Shown piece after piece: positions 49,692 to 59,490 of a stretch of DNA of 64,000 bases. Location: positions 638,952 through 702,951 of the forward strand of contig NZ_JACSPX010000001.1 of assembly GCF_014836945.1 (NCBI RefSeq), in the 5' to 3' direction. Source of the DNA: Microbacterium commune (GTDB taxonomy: Bacteria > Actinomycetota > Actinomycetes > Actinomycetales > Microbacteriaceae). The notes beneath the pieces are model-generated. The model saw only the letters and a program-made list of their open reading frames with translations, was not told the DNA's origin and did no database searches. Positions within the stretch are counted from its first letter, which is position 1, and the number at the start of each line of letters is the position of its first letter. Position numbers and translations under genes: made by a program.

Positions 49692-51152
49692 TCACTCACG
49701 CGATCGTACTGTGGCCCGACTGTCGTCGACCAATGAACGACCGCCCCGAACCCGAGCGACCCAGAGCAGAACCAGTGGAGCGACCCCCGCCGCTCCAATA
49801 ATTGAAGCGGAGAGAAGCGCAATCCATCCCCCGCCTGACTCAAGGACTCCGGTCGCGGAAAACACGACTCCAACGGCAGCCGACAAAATCGCCCATGAAA
49901 CCGTGGGCGGGGGGACCCCCCATTGACGGAGGTCCCGGCTGAAGACCAACATAAGCAGGCCACTGGCCAGGTGACCGAGTGGGAGGGCCACCGCTATTAG
50001 CTCCCAACGCACCTGCGCCAATATCACGCCGCATAGTAACCCACTAGCAGGACCAACAATTGCCGTCCAAGCGATCAGCCCCGTTCGCTCAGAATGAAGA
50101 CTTGCGTATGTCAAGACGAGAACCACAATGTGGGGAGCAGCGGCGCATGCTGCCAACGTCGCGACGATGATCATTGAGTCAGCGCGATAACCCAGGTTGT
50201 CGATTACGGAAGAAGCCGCAAATCCAGCGATGGGAATGACCGCTGTAGCCAACAAGACGCCCGACACTCCTACCGTAGCGACCAGACGGGCTTGTGACAC
50301 GGCACTGGCCTGATCTTTGCGGAAGAACACCGGGCCCCAGGCCTGGACCACTGACTTTACAATCAGGGACAGCAGGCTGCCAACCATTATCGCTACACCG
50401 AAAACGCCAACAGCCGCGAGCCCACCGAATGCCAGAACAACTCGCCTCGCCAACAGATCAATCACAAGCGACGCCATCAATTGCGGCATCAACGGAATTC
50501 CGAGGCGTACAGCCCGCCGAAAGGTGGTCCAAGAGTCTCGATAATCCCTACGATGCCCGCGCATCGTAGCAACCGACGCGACACCCGCGACGAGGAGACC
50601 GCCAACAGCGGCCGCCATGTAATACGCGTCAGCCGAGGGCTCGATCAGCAGGACTGAAAAGACGCCCGGCACTACGGTCGCCAAGGTGGATGCGGCCAAC
50701 GCGATAGATGCTGCGCGTACCCTCATGTCGACCCGCAGAACGGCCACCGAAACGGCGATCACCGCTTGCGAGACGCCGAGCAACACAGCGCCGAGAACGG
50801 CAAAGGACCAGGGTATCCCAAGAATTCCACCAGAGAATGCCATTAAAGCTGCAGCGAGAAGAACACCAAACACCCCTATAGTCGCTGTAATAAGAAGCAA
50901 TGCACCCGCAACACCTGTGCAACCCTTAGCCACAAGACGCGCTAAGGATTCATTTGCGCCCAGAGACAGCAATGACTGGCACAACCACCACAGCGGCGCA
51001 AGAAGGACGAAGCGGCCGACATCGCTCGGACTCATGGCAGCGACCAGAACCGGCAACACAAGCGTGTTAGCGGCTGGGCGCATCAAGGAAAGCAGCATGT
51101 AAGCTGCCCCCGCCCTTTTCACGGAGTATGAACGACCGTGGGTCTTATTCAC
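49692..51152 (-). CDS. Polysaccharide flippase (Wzx-like / MATE-type membrane protein)
   Basis: A 486-residue, strongly hydrophobic protein with about 12-14 helices and the layout of PST-family flippases ([20 protein letters not shown] at the N-terminus, then repeated Leu/Val/Ala helices). It would flip undecaprenyl-linked repeat units across the membrane. Start GTG at 51152; an internal ATG 18 codons later is possible. It overlaps the upstream acyltransferase stop by 8 bp. Base composition is visibly lower in GC than the 5' half of the window. Confidence 0.82.
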   Translation of the reverse strand: MNKTHGRSYSVKRAGAAYMLLSLMRPAANTLVLPVLVAAMSPSDVGRFVLLAPLWWLCQSLLSLGANESLARLVAKGCTGVAGALLLITATIGVFGVLLAAALMAFSGGILGIPWSFAVLGAVLLGVSQAVIAVSVAVLRVDMRVRAASIALAASTLATVVPGVFSVLLIEPSADAYYMAAAVGGLLVAGVASVATMRGHRRDYRDSWTTFRRAVRLGIPLMPQLMASLVIDLLARRVVLAFGGLAAVGVFGVAIMVGSLLSLIVKSVVQAWGPVFFRKDQASAVSQARLVATVGVSGVLLATAVIPIAGFAASSVIDNLGYRADSMIIVATLAACAAAPHIVVLVLTYASLHSERTGLIAWTAIVGPASGLLCGVILAQVRWELIAVALPLGHLASGLLMLVFSRDLRQWGVPPPTVSWAILSAAVGVVFSATGVLESGGGWIALLSASIIGAAGVAPLVLLWVARVRGGRSLVDDSRATVRSRE

Positions 51153-51708
51153 CGCGGAACTTCACCACTCTCGCGGGCGCACCGACGGCTATGGCATTTG
51201 GCTCGATCGTCCCGCGCACTACAGCGTTGGCTCCAATCACGGCGCCCTCCCCAATTTGTGACCCACGGAGCACCGCAACGCCTCGAGCCACCCAGGCTCC
51301 CCGTCCTATTCTCACAGCATCGGCTCGCAAGGGAGCAGTTGCCATAACCGCATCGATACTCACATCGTGGTCTGAGTCACGAATTGAACTAGACTCAGCG
51401 ATTTGCACGTCTGCCTCAATGATCACCGCGTTGGATGCGGCGACCAGCGAATAGTGCATAATTTTGGCGCGATCACCCACGACTAGCCGCGCCGGATATG
51501 GCACATCGAGAATTACTCCCTGACCCAGATATACATCATCGGCGATCTGAATGTTCCGGTGCGGCCGCCAACGAATAAGCACGCCTCGTTCGATCTCTAA
51601 GCGACGACCTGCTTGCCCGCCGCACCACCACACCCTCACCTTAAAGAGAAGCCCGCGCAATCGTCGCGCACCTTTGGTTCTTGCGGCATAAACACGTGCA
51701 AAGTTCAT
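51145..51708 (-). CDS. Left-handed beta-helix (hexapeptide) acyltransferase
   Basis: A 187-residue protein. Hexapeptide repeats are visible (IQIADDVYLGQGVILDV, VIIEADVQIAESSSI, VRIGRGAWVARGVAVLRGSQ and IGEGAVIGANAVVRGTI), and the active-site region DSDHDVSID contains the conserved Asp-His. It ends [14 protein letters not shown], typical of WcaF/LacA-type sugar acetyltransferases. It probably decorates the repeat unit. It is a member of the minus-strand polysaccharide operon. Confidence 0.85.
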   Translation of the reverse strand: MNFARVYAARTKGARRLRGLLFKVRVWWCGGQAGRRLEIERGVLIRWRPHRNIQIADDVYLGQGVILDVPYPARLVVGDRAKIMHYSLVAASNAVIIEADVQIAESSSIRDSDHDVSIDAVMATAPLRADAVRIGRGAWVARGVAVLRGSQIGEGAVIGANAVVRGTIEPNAIAVGAPARVVKFRGE

Positions 51709-51776
51709 TCATATACCTCGGACAATTCGGAAAGACTTTTTCGTACTTGCGCTAGAGCTGTCGACGAGCGGAAATC

Positions 51777-52940
51777 TCACGTAAACCTGACGCGCATCGT
51801 TTGGCGCTCCCCACCAGTTGACGCTGCCGCCGTAGTTCGAGGCGCGGAAGTGAATGCCGCCAGGAAAGCAATCAATGGAAGCGACAGAAGAACTCCTTCC
51901 GTGATGGTCGACACGACAAGAAACACGAAGATCGCAATTGGGGCGCCTGCCCGAGTGCGAAGCGCCGAAACCACCAGCAGCACCAGGAAAACTCCAACGA
52001 AAGCAAGGCCCACGATGCCCGACCTTAGAAGGGCTTCCACGTACAGGTTATGGGCACTGCCGAGGGAAAACTCGGTTTCGAGTAGATAGGTGAAATCGTC
52101 ACTACTAAGCCCCAGAAGCCCGTAATCCTGACGCAAAAGAGTCGCCCAGATTTCTGTTCGCCCGGTCAGGGTTCCGTCAAAGTTATCGGATTCAGAGGTG
52201 AGTATTCCAGCGACGTCGGTAAACATCATCACCGCCACCCCCACCGCAAGCGACATGGATACAAAAATGGTGGCGCTGACAGCACCCATTCGATTCAGTA
52301 TTCGAACGGCAAGGTAAGCTGCGCCCGCAAGCAGCGTGGCCAAAATGGAGGTTTGACTGGCCGCGGCAAGAAGCCCGACACCCGCGATCACGAAATACGC
52401 AGACCTGTTCGTGGCGCTCAGCGTCCCTACAAGGAGAAGGCCGGATAGCAGGCCGAGAGTGTTCGGGTGACCCATCAGCCCAAACGCCCTGCCGTCCACG
52501 ATAACTGGAAGAAAGTCCCTATCGACAATAGCGAATCGGTCGTCGAACGCTGCGAGCCCAACCGAAATGACAATCAACGCCGCGGTTCCCCGCCGATAAA
52601 TTCTGAGCGTCTCTTCGGAAAGGGAGAATGAGATCGAAAGAACGATAGCGACAGCCACAATTGAAACGAAGATGGCATCGAAGTCGACCTTAACGACCGA
52701 TATTGCGAAGTAGGCGATTGGATAGACTAGGAAAAGCAGACGTAGTCGATCGACTGGCAGTTTGGCTTGGATCGCAGCAAACAAGAGCGCGACGGTCGCG
52801 CCAAGTATGGCGCACAGCGGAACGAGCTTGAGACCAGCAGGCACCTGCAACCCCGCTCTCTCAAGAGAGGGAATCACCAGGTAATACGACGCAATCGAGA
52901 TGAATTGCGCACTCCGAAGTATGACGGCAGTTCGAGTCAT
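51777..52940 (-). CDS. O-antigen/polysaccharide polymerase or ligase (Wzy/WaaL-like)
   Basis: A 387-residue membrane protein with about ten helices. A large loop contains LTGRTEIWATLL, and a following segment has AHNLYVEALLRSGIVGLAFV, the pair of motifs characteristic of the Wzy_C/O-antigen ligase superfamily. It probably polymerises the repeat unit outside the membrane. It overlaps the glycosyltransferase stop by 4 bp (ATGA). Confidence 0.85.
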   Translation of the reverse strand: MTRTAVILRSAQFISIASYYLVIPSLERAGLQVPAGLKLVPLCAILGATVALLFAAIQAKLPVDRLRLLFLVYPIAYFAISVVKVDFDAIFVSIVAVAIVLSISFSLSEETLRIYRRGTAALIVISVGLAAFDDRFAIVDRDFLPVIVDGRAFGLMGHPNTLGLLSGLLLVGTLSATNRSAYFVIAGVGLLAAASQTSILATLLAGAAYLAVRILNRMGAVSATIFVSMSLAVGVAVMMFTDVAGILTSESDNFDGTLTGRTEIWATLLRQDYGLLGLSSDDFTYLLETEFSLGSAHNLYVEALLRSGIVGLAFVGVFLVLLVVSALRTRAGAPIAIFVFLVVSTITEGVLLSLPLIAFLAAFTSAPRTTAAASTGGERQTMRVRFT

Positions 52941-54109
52941 TCTGCCAACTTCATTAAATTGTCGACCAACGTGTGCGCGAGTTGGCGGTTATCGTACAAG
53001 CGGCGCGCAGCTGAAGAGAGTTTTGCGCGTTCGCGATCTGACCAGGGCTCCTGGATAAGTGAGCGGAAGTGACTTGCGACGTCCTCTGCAGAATGGGACG
53101 CCACAAGCCCCATGTTCCCGGAAACTACATCATTCACGAACGGTCCTGCTCCGACATAAATTAATGGAGCGCCAGCCATAACTGCGGCGAGGGCTTTAAC
53201 CGATACCGCATGGGCAAGATTGTCGTCCGGTTTAACTGAGGCGAGTCCCCCGCACGATTGCCTATACGCTGAAGCGGCGACTTCCGGTGTTTGGGGAGGA
53301 ATAATGAAAAAGTTTTCGGGCCACTCTCGCGCGTACTCTTCCAGCGCCGCCTGGTTAGAACCATACCCCATGAAGATCAATGCAAAGTTCCGCGAGTCCG
53401 TGGCCCATGTCCGTGAGGCCGCTTGTGCGAAAATTTGCGATCCGTGGGCTTCACCAAAGTTGCCAGCGTACAACAAGTACGGCAGCCCCGTCGGGGGGCG
53501 GAAAGGCTCGACCTCTGGTGCGTCGTGGGTAAAGACTGCGCCATCAACTCCGTTGGGACTGAGTATCGCTGCCCCGCCGGCAGACTCGGCAAGGGCGGCA
53601 CGACCATGGGTAACAGCGATCACGACGTCCGCCCGCCGAAGCACGCCGCGCTCGAGTTTGCCGACTGGCCCAGCTAGCAAACGACCAAGCCGACCACCGG
53701 AAGCGGCCAGCAATTCCCGCCACGAGTCGGCGAAGTAATAGACGAGTCGCCTTCCCCGCGACCGCAGGAGAAGAGCAGCGAGACCCACCGTTGGCGGCGG
53801 ATCAGCAATGATGAGGCGGAATTCTGTATTCAGACGCTTGGCGCGAATCAAGGCACGTAAGGGGAATAGGATCAGTTCCGATGCCCGCCTCAAACCCACA
53901 CCGGTAGACGAGTCGCCCCTCACGCGGAGGATGCTCTCGCCATGTGGCCCGGACTCCGGCGCAGCAGATGCATGCGTGGCCACCTGCCGCGTCACGACTG
54001 TCACGTCCCATCCGCGCTCGCGAAAGACCCGAACCATCGCACTCAGACGGTTCGTAGCTGCTCCGGGACTGGGATAATAGTGACGCGCAATTAACAGAAC
54101 GGAAGGCAT
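52937..54109 (-). CDS. Glycosyltransferase family 4 (GT-B)
   Basis: A 390-residue protein. The N-terminal LLIARHYYPSPGAATNRLSAMV and the C-terminal YAGNFGEAHGSQIFAQAA ... VKALAAVMAGAPLIYVG are typical of WcaI/WbuB-like GT4 enzymes that add a sugar to a lipid-linked repeat unit. It is the first gene of the minus-strand flippase-polymerase group. Its start codon directly abuts that of the divergent gene (CATATG at 54107-54112), leaving no intergenic DNA. Confidence 0.87.
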   Translation of the reverse strand: MPSVLLIARHYYPSPGAATNRLSAMVRVFRERGWDVTVVTRQVATHASAAPESGPHGESILRVRGDSSTGVGLRRASELILFPLRALIRAKRLNTEFRLIIADPPPTVGLAALLLRSRGRRLVYYFADSWRELLAASGGRLGRLLAGPVGKLERGVLRRADVVIAVTHGRAALAESAGGAAILSPNGVDGAVFTHDAPEVEPFRPPTGLPYLLYAGNFGEAHGSQIFAQAASRTWATDSRNFALIFMGYGSNQAALEEYAREWPENFFIIPPQTPEVAASAYRQSCGGLASVKPDDNLAHAVSVKALAAVMAGAPLIYVGAGPFVNDVVSGNMGLVASHSAEDVASHFRSLIQEPWSDRERAKLSSAARRLYDNRQLAHTLVDNLMKLAE

Positions 54110-55210
54110 ATGATTCCCATCTCGACCCGTGGATCCGGGCCGAACATCACTATCGTATCTGGGAGGATGGCCCTACCCCCGAGCTACTTCGTGCTCAGCG
54201 CGCCGCGTCACCTACGAGATTCGTTCAACTTCTCGTTCCATGCCCAGATCCTCGACGTAGATCGCGCTGATTTTGGAGGATTCGAGCTTCAGCCATCCTC
54301 ACGGCGAAGCGCGGTACAACTCTATCGTGACCTCGTCGCCCGACGTCCCGCGCTCGTACATCAGCATTGGGCTACATGGTCAGCACCAGCTGTTGGTGCA
54401 GCGAGACGCCTAGGTGTTCCTCTAGTCGTCTCGGTGCATGGGTACGATGCATTCCTGCCTCGTACACCCGGTCGTCTAGGAAGAGTAAAGGACGCAGCTA
54501 AGCACGTCGAGCGACGTGCCGCTCTGTCTTCCGCAACGGCGGTCGTGGTGAACAGCAGTTTCATGGCAGCCCGCGTCGAGTCATTGGGCGTGCAATCCCA
54601 ACGTATACATCTAATCCGGCACGGCATTGACACCGAATACTTCAGGCCTGCGTCTCAGCCAAGACGAGGCATATATTACGTCGGACGCCTGTCGCCGGAG
54701 AAGGGTGGTGCGCTATTCTTGGAAGCGCTTGCACAGTTGACCGGCTTGGCGGAGCCCATTGTTCTCATCGGCGACGGCCCCGAAATGAGCACGCTCAAGA
54801 CACGCGCCACAGAACTCGGGGTCAACGCAACATTCTTAGGGAGCCTCCCGGCCTCGAAAGTCCGAAGGCATCTCCAGTCAGCTCGGTTGCTCGTATGCCC
54901 GTCCGTGCCGGCGCGCGGCCAGGCTGAAGCGTCGGGGATTGCTCCCCTTGAGGCGCTCGCGTGTGGCACGCCGGTCGTAGTCACAAAGGTCGGAGGACTG
55001 CCTGAGAATCTTCCGGCTACCCTGAAGGAATTTGCTTGTTTACCTAATGCTACCGACCTTGCGGGCACGATCAGCAGGGCGCTACTGATGGACAGGGATG
55101 AGCTTCAAGAGAAAACCAGGGAGCACGCGGTCGAGAAGCACTCGGATCAGCGCGTAGCGCGCGAGTGGAAGGAACTATATTGCAGGCTAATTGGCGTCAA
55201 GGTCGAATAG
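54110..55210 (+). CDS. Glycosyltransferase family 4 (GT-B)
   Basis: A 366-residue protein. ITIVSGRMALPPSYFVLSA at the start and VSVHGYDAFLP mark the N-terminal GT-B half; YYVGRLSPEKGGALFLEALA, LIGDGPEMSTL, ARGQAEASGIAPLEALACGT and VVVTKVGGLPE mark the C-terminal donor-binding half with the E-x7-E motif. Donor and acceptor sugars are unknown. GGAAGG precedes the ATG at 54110. It is read alone on the plus strand, within a minus-strand cluster, and ends at a strong bidirectional terminator. Confidence 0.88.
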   Translation: MIPISTRGSGPNITIVSGRMALPPSYFVLSAPRHLRDSFNFSFHAQILDVDRADFGGFELQPSSRRSAVQLYRDLVARRPALVHQHWATWSAPAVGAARRLGVPLVVSVHGYDAFLPRTPGRLGRVKDAAKHVERRAALSSATAVVVNSSFMAARVESLGVQSQRIHLIRHGIDTEYFRPASQPRRGIYYVGRLSPEKGGALFLEALAQLTGLAEPIVLIGDGPEMSTLKTRATELGVNATFLGSLPASKVRRHLQSARLLVCPSVPARGQAEASGIAPLEALACGTPVVVTKVGGLPENLPATLKEFACLPNATDLAGTISRALLMDRDELQEKTREHAVEKHSDQRVAREWKELYCRLIGVKVE

Positions 55211-55270
55211 TCGACTCCAACCGCGGGGGATAATGCGTTCGCTACAGCGTGGCTCGACATATGATTTCGT

Positions 55271-55307
55271 CAAAGGTGAGGGCATCCTATGGATACCCTC
55301 ACCTTTG
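55271..55307. terminator. Bidirectional terminator between GT4 and nucleotide-sugar dehydrogenase
   Basis: A 17-bp inverted repeat, CAAAGGTGAGGGCATCC (55271-55287) and GGATACCCTCACCTTTG (55291-55307), with one mismatch and a 3-bp loop, lies between convergent stops. Confidence 0.85.
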
Positions 55308-55313
55308 CTCGAG

Positions 55314-56582
55314 TTAGAGCCGAGTCACTCGCTCGCCGAGGAGGACGTTTCGCGTATCCAAGATTGGCGAGTCGATTCCGTCAAGAAGACTCAAATCGAA
55401 CGCGGAATGATCGGTCACCAGAATAACGAGGTCTGCTTCTCTCAGGAGGTCAGCGGTCAGCTCGTCGCGCGTCACGGAGGATGGCCAACGGTGGTCGATC
55501 ACATGCGGATCCGTCGCAACTATGTCGGCTCCAAAACTCTTCAGAAGCTCCATTATCTTCAGTGAAGGCGACTCCCTGACATCACCGCTGTCGCGCTTAT
55601 ATGCGACACCAAGGATCACAATTCTTGCACCCCGCACCGCCTTGCCCTGATCGTTGAGGAGTCTTAGAGCGCGCTCCGCCACGTAGTCAGGCATGTGGTC
55701 ATTTACGTCATTGGCCAACTCTACGAACCGAAAACTCCGGCCGAGCGACTTACGGACTTGCCACGAAAGATAGCTCGGGTCAACCGGTAAACAATGGCCG
55801 CCCACGCCGGGACCTGGAGTGAACTTCATAAAGCCAAACGGCTTTGTTGCGGCGGCATCAATCGCTTCCCAAACGTCCACGTTCAATTCACGAGCGAACA
55901 TGGCCAGCTCATTCACAAGCGCGATATTCACATGGCGGAAGGTGTTCTCGAGTAGCTTGGCCAACTCAGCCTCCCGCGTACTTGACACTCGTACCGTGGT
56001 ATCGACTAGTGAATTGTAGAACGCTTCCACCTTGGTAAGACACTGCGGCGTTAGGCCGGATACAACCTTTGGAGTGTTCACAAATCCCCACGTAGGATTA
56101 CCGGGATCAATTCGCTCCGGACTGTACCCGACGTGAAAATCTTTTCTCGCCTTGAGTCCCGATCCTTGCTCCAAGATCGGAACCAGCAACTCTTCCGTGG
56201 TGCCTGGGTACGTGGTTGACTCGAGAATGACGGTCGCGCCTGGACGCAGGTGTGGGGCGAGCGAGGCTCCAGATGCTTCGATAAAACTCAGGTCCGGCAG
56301 TGAGTCCGTAAGAGGAGTCGGAACGGTGATAACCGCGATGTCGAAGCCTTCACTTGGCGCGTAGTCCGTCGAGGCGACATAACGCCCAGTGTTCAGGGCT
56401 GCCTGCAAGGTTTCCCCCGGGACGTCGTCAACAAACGATTCCCCTCGTTGGAGCGCGTTTACTCTTCGCGAGTCAAGGTCGATACCGACGACGTTGTACC
56501 CGACGTCGACAGCTCGCATTGCCACCGGCAGGCCTACGTACCCCTGGCCGATGACAACGACCTTCTTAGCGTCTTGATCCAT
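55314..56582 (-). CDS. Nucleotide-sugar dehydrogenase (WecC/Ugd superfamily)
   Basis: A 422-residue protein; the ATG at 56582 has a clear ribosome site (GAGAGG). NAD-binding GQGYVGLPVAM, the AVITVPTPL strand, active-site ESTTYPGTTEE and the C-terminal GVAYKRDSGDVRESPSLKIM are typical. The catalytic cysteine lies in GPGVGGHCLPVDPSYL. It oxidises a UDP-hexose such as UDP-ManNAc or UDP-GlcNAc to the uronate. The exact substrate is uncertain. It is downstream of the initiating sugar transferase with a 20-bp gap. Confidence 0.9.
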   Translation of the reverse strand: MDQDAKKVVVIGQGYVGLPVAMRAVDVGYNVVGIDLDSRRVNALQRGESFVDDVPGETLQAALNTGRYVASTDYAPSEGFDIAVITVPTPLTDSLPDLSFIEASGASLAPHLRPGATVILESTTYPGTTEELLVPILEQGSGLKARKDFHVGYSPERIDPGNPTWGFVNTPKVVSGLTPQCLTKVEAFYNSLVDTTVRVSSTREAELAKLLENTFRHVNIALVNELAMFARELNVDVWEAIDAAATKPFGFMKFTPGPGVGGHCLPVDPSYLSWQVRKSLGRSFRFVELANDVNDHMPDYVAERALRLLNDQGKAVRGARIVILGVAYKRDSGDVRESPSLKIMELLKSFGADIVATDPHVIDHRWPSSVTRDELTADLLREADLVILVTDHSAFDLSLLDGIDSPILDTRNVLLGERVTRL

Positions 56583-56601
56583 GTTTTTCCTCTCAGAGCA
56601 A

Positions 56602-58041
56602 TTAATGAGCACCATCAGCCTGAATCACAGCGCGGACGGTCTTCCAAAGAATTATCAAATCGCCGACGAGCGACCAGTTCTCGACGTAGTAGAGATCAAG
56701 CCGGATGGCGTCGTCCCAATCGAGCGAGCTGCGCCCGCTAACCTGCCACAGGCCGGTTATCCCTGGCTTCACCAGCAAACGCCTGTGGTGGTGCTTGTCA
56801 TACAGAGCTACTTCGGCCGCTCGCTGGGGTCGAGGGCCGACTAGACTCATGGTACCTAGCAGCACGTTAAACAACTGCGGCAACTCATCTAGAGAGTATC
56901 GGCGCAGAAACCGACCGAGTGGCGTGATTCGCGGATCGTTCTGGATCTTATGCAGGGGTTGGTCCGAGGTGCCTTGTGCGTCCAATAACGACGCGAGCTG
57001 ATCGTCCGCGTCTTGTATCATCGAACGGAACTTAAACATCGGAAAAGGCCGCCCGTTGACACCGATTCTCTCTTGGGAATAGAAGATCCTTCCCGAACTA
57101 CTCAGCTTTACGGAGAGTGCGACAATTACCATCAGCGGAGACAGCATAAAGATCAAGATGATCGACGCAAAGATGTCAAAGAGTCGCTTGAGAAGACGCC
57201 TGAACCCAGTCAGCTTCGGGTAGTCAACATAAATGAGCGGGAATCCGACCGCCTGCCGCATATGAATTCGAGGGCCGGCTATATCGGTGAGAGCGGCCGC
57301 AACGACCAGGTCCACACTTCGTGCATCGAGTTCCCATCCGATCGTCTGCAGGCGATCGGGAGGCAGATCGTCCGATCCGGTGATGATCACTGTGTCTACG
57401 TCAAACTCTTCGACCGCCTCAAGCAAGTCGTCGTACGTCCTCGTGGTCACGTCACCAAGCAATTTGGACACGCGCCTGTGATCGTTAGTGGCGGCCACGA
57501 CCACCTTGAAACCAGCATTGATATCGGCTCGCATCTGCCTATAGAAATGGCTGACCTTTGCGGCTTCCCCGACCAACATCGTTCGATAGACGTTCTTTCC
57601 CTGTCGTCGTCGGGAATGCAAGCGACGCCGCCACAAGAATCGCCCCGTCAAGAGTGCGACCAATCCGATCGGGAGGGCGATGAGCAGATAACCGCGACCG
57701 ATGTCGACGCGCGACGCGAACGCGAGCACGGCAAACAGCCCAAAGGTCATCAGCGTGGCCGAGACAACGCGGCGGTATTCCGACGAGCCCGCTCCAAAGT
57801 TCTGCGGCTTGCGCGTCTCGCCAAGCGCGAGCATAACGAGCCATCCGACTGCGAGAAGGATGGAGACCACGCTGTACGAGATATCGACAGAGGCAGACGA
57901 GACGGGCTGGCTGAGATCGTCGGGTGAGGGCCCGAAACGTAGCACCTGAGCTCCGTAGACGGAACCTACGACGATCGCGATATCGGTGACGACGAGCTTC
58001 CGCCCGTATCGTGTCTCCCACGCTGGCGCGCCTACGCCCAT
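56602..58041 (-). CDS. Initiating sugar transferase (WbaP/WcaJ-type polyprenyl phosphosugar transferase)
   Basis: A 479-residue protein. The ATG at 58041 has GGGGGAG upstream. N-terminal helices (about four to five, residues 15-170) precede a Rossmann-like CoA-binding-type domain (MLVGEAAKVSHFY). A reentrant membrane helix (KRLFDIFASIILIFMLSPLM) leads to the catalytic bac_transf domain: FYSQERIGVNGRPFPMFKFR, RRYSLDELPQLFNVLLG, MSLVGPRP and PGITGLWQVSGR. It transfers a sugar phosphate to undecaprenyl phosphate, starting the repeat unit. A second gene of this type begins at 62939. Confidence 0.93.
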   Translation of the reverse strand: MGVGAPAWETRYGRKLVVTDIAIVVGSVYGAQVLRFGPSPDDLSQPVSSASVDISYSVVSILLAVGWLVMLALGETRKPQNFGAGSSEYRRVVSATLMTFGLFAVLAFASRVDIGRGYLLIALPIGLVALLTGRFLWRRRLHSRRRQGKNVYRTMLVGEAAKVSHFYRQMRADINAGFKVVVAATNDHRRVSKLLGDVTTRTYDDLLEAVEEFDVDTVIITGSDDLPPDRLQTIGWELDARSVDLVVAAALTDIAGPRIHMRQAVGFPLIYVDYPKLTGFRRLLKRLFDIFASIILIFMLSPLMVIVALSVKLSSSGRIFYSQERIGVNGRPFPMFKFRSMIQDADDQLASLLDAQGTSDQPLHKIQNDPRITPLGRFLRRYSLDELPQLFNVLLGTMSLVGPRPQRAAEVALYDKHHHRRLLVKPGITGLWQVSGRSSLDWDDAIRLDLYYVENWSLVGDLIILWKTVRAVIQADGAH

Positions 58042-58188
58042 TCCTGCTCCCCCGTGCCATTCGTTCAGCCTTGCGCTTTCGGGCGCGTCGAATCTCGAGC
58101 TTTCGCCCTGCTGAGTGCGACCCCTCAGTCGACAACTCAGAGTCAATGTTCGCACACAGCGCACCCGGCTCTGGACAGGCGAGCAAGC

Positions 58189-59391
58189 TCAGTCGACTGC
58201 GACGTCGCCAGAACCGTCCGATTCGGCGGGACGTTCCGTCTGCTCAGGATCGGGCGCAGGCGTGGCGTCAGGCGTAGGTTCGGGAGCCGGGTTGGGCCGC
58301 CACTGACGCTGACGCTCACGCTCGCGCTCTGCTTCTTCACGCTCCCGCTCCTCGCGCAGGCGATCGGCATACACCTGATCCGCAACCAACGCGACCACGG
58401 CGTCGCGGTACGCCGTGAGAGATGCGACTCCCGCAGCGGTCTGGAGATCTGTCTTTGTCAATGCGTCGGCCGCGGTGACAACGGCGTCTCGCAAGTCCTC
58501 GTCAGCGTTGCCGTTGTCGTCGACGGCTGCACTGGCAAGATCGGGGAATGTCTTGGCGAAAGTCACCAACTGCGCGGCGAATGCCGCGTTTCGATCGTCC
58601 AGCGAGGTACGCGCGACGCGGATCTGGGCGCTCACCCGGTCGATCTCGCCGAGCTGCAGCTGAGCGTGATCAATCGCCGCCCCGACCTCGGTCAGCGAGT
58701 CGCTGTCGACAGCACCTCGTGCATACGGCTCAGGCAGATGCGGCACGCCGAACGCCGAGAGATCGGTGCGATACGCGTCGAGTGCCGCGAGCACGGTGTC
58801 GAGCGCCTTCGGATCCGCGATCGGAATGGTGCCCGCATCAGCGGGCGCCTCGGTCTCGCCCGGCGGGATGTCGGCCGGGTCGGGGGCTGATCTCGTCGAT
58901 TCGAGGGCAGGGCGCAGCGCTGCCGCGGCAGCATCCGCTTCCGCGACAGACTCGATCAGACGCCCTCGCGCCGATTCCAGCCCCGCTGTGGCGCTCTCGA
59001 TCGTCTTCTCGTCAGCGGCCAGCACGCGCAGCGCATCGGTCGCCGGGCTCGCCGTCGCGGCCTGCACCCCGCCGATCAAGCCCGCCGCCGCCAGTGCGAC
59101 AACGGCAAGAGCGGCGACAGAGAGGTTGAGCAGGTCGAATCGTCGGCGCGGTCGGCGGCTGTCGGGGTGCGATGTGGCCGGCACCGTGCCGAGCGGTCTG
59201 GCGTCGGAAAGCGCGCCGTCGACCATGGCGACAAGCGCCGGGCGCGCCGATGCACGGTGGGTGCGGTCGATGTCGGCGCGCCGATCACCGAGAAGCTGGT
59301 CGAGCCGGCGCACGGTCTGCTGCTCGTCGGCAGAAACGTCAGCACCGCTCTGCCGTCTGCCATCGGGAAAGAGGTCGTCGAGTGTGCTCAT
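58189..59391 (-). CDS. Hypothetical secreted or membrane-anchored protein
   Basis: A 400-residue protein from the ATG at 59391 (a GTG precedes it by one codon). The first ~90 residues are cytoplasmic and charged. One helix (LLNLSVAALAVVALAAAGLIGGV, about residues 87-109) follows. The extracytoplasmic part is Ala/Asp/Glu-rich and probably helical, with a charged coiled-coil segment (REEREREEAERERERQR) and a Pro/Glu/Thr-rich tail. Function unknown. It is divergent from the BY-kinase gene and so may act with the chain-length system. Confidence 0.7.
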   Translation of the reverse strand: MSTLDDLFPDGRRQSGADVSADEQQTVRRLDQLLGDRRADIDRTHRASARPALVAMVDGALSDARPLGTVPATSHPDSRRPRRRFDLLNLSVAALAVVALAAAGLIGGVQAATASPATDALRVLAADEKTIESATAGLESARGRLIESVAEADAAAAALRPALESTRSAPDPADIPPGETEAPADAGTIPIADPKALDTVLAALDAYRTDLSAFGVPHLPEPYARGAVDSDSLTEVGAAIDHAQLQLGEIDRVSAQIRVARTSLDDRNAAFAAQLVTFAKTFPDLASAAVDDNGNADEDLRDAVVTAADALTKTDLQTAAGVASLTAYRDAVVALVADQVYADRLREEREREEAERERERQRQWRPNPAPEPTPDATPAPDPEQTERPAESDGSGDVAVD

Positions 59392-59455
59392 CACCGTTCC
59401 TGTCGAGCGGAAGCCGTCGTCTCCGGCCGCAGCCGATACCCTCAGAGGATACCCG

Positions 59456-59469
59456 GGGGGACGTCCCCC
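59456..59469. promoter_or_regulatory. 14-bp palindrome GGGGGACGTCCCCC upstream of the first BY-kinase
   Basis: A perfect palindrome in the 99-bp divergent gap between the hypothetical gene at 58189-59391 and the BY-kinase gene, 22 bp before the kinase ATG. It is a candidate operator or leader hairpin. Confidence 0.4.
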
Positions 59470-59490
59470 GCGTCATGCCACGGGAGCCAC

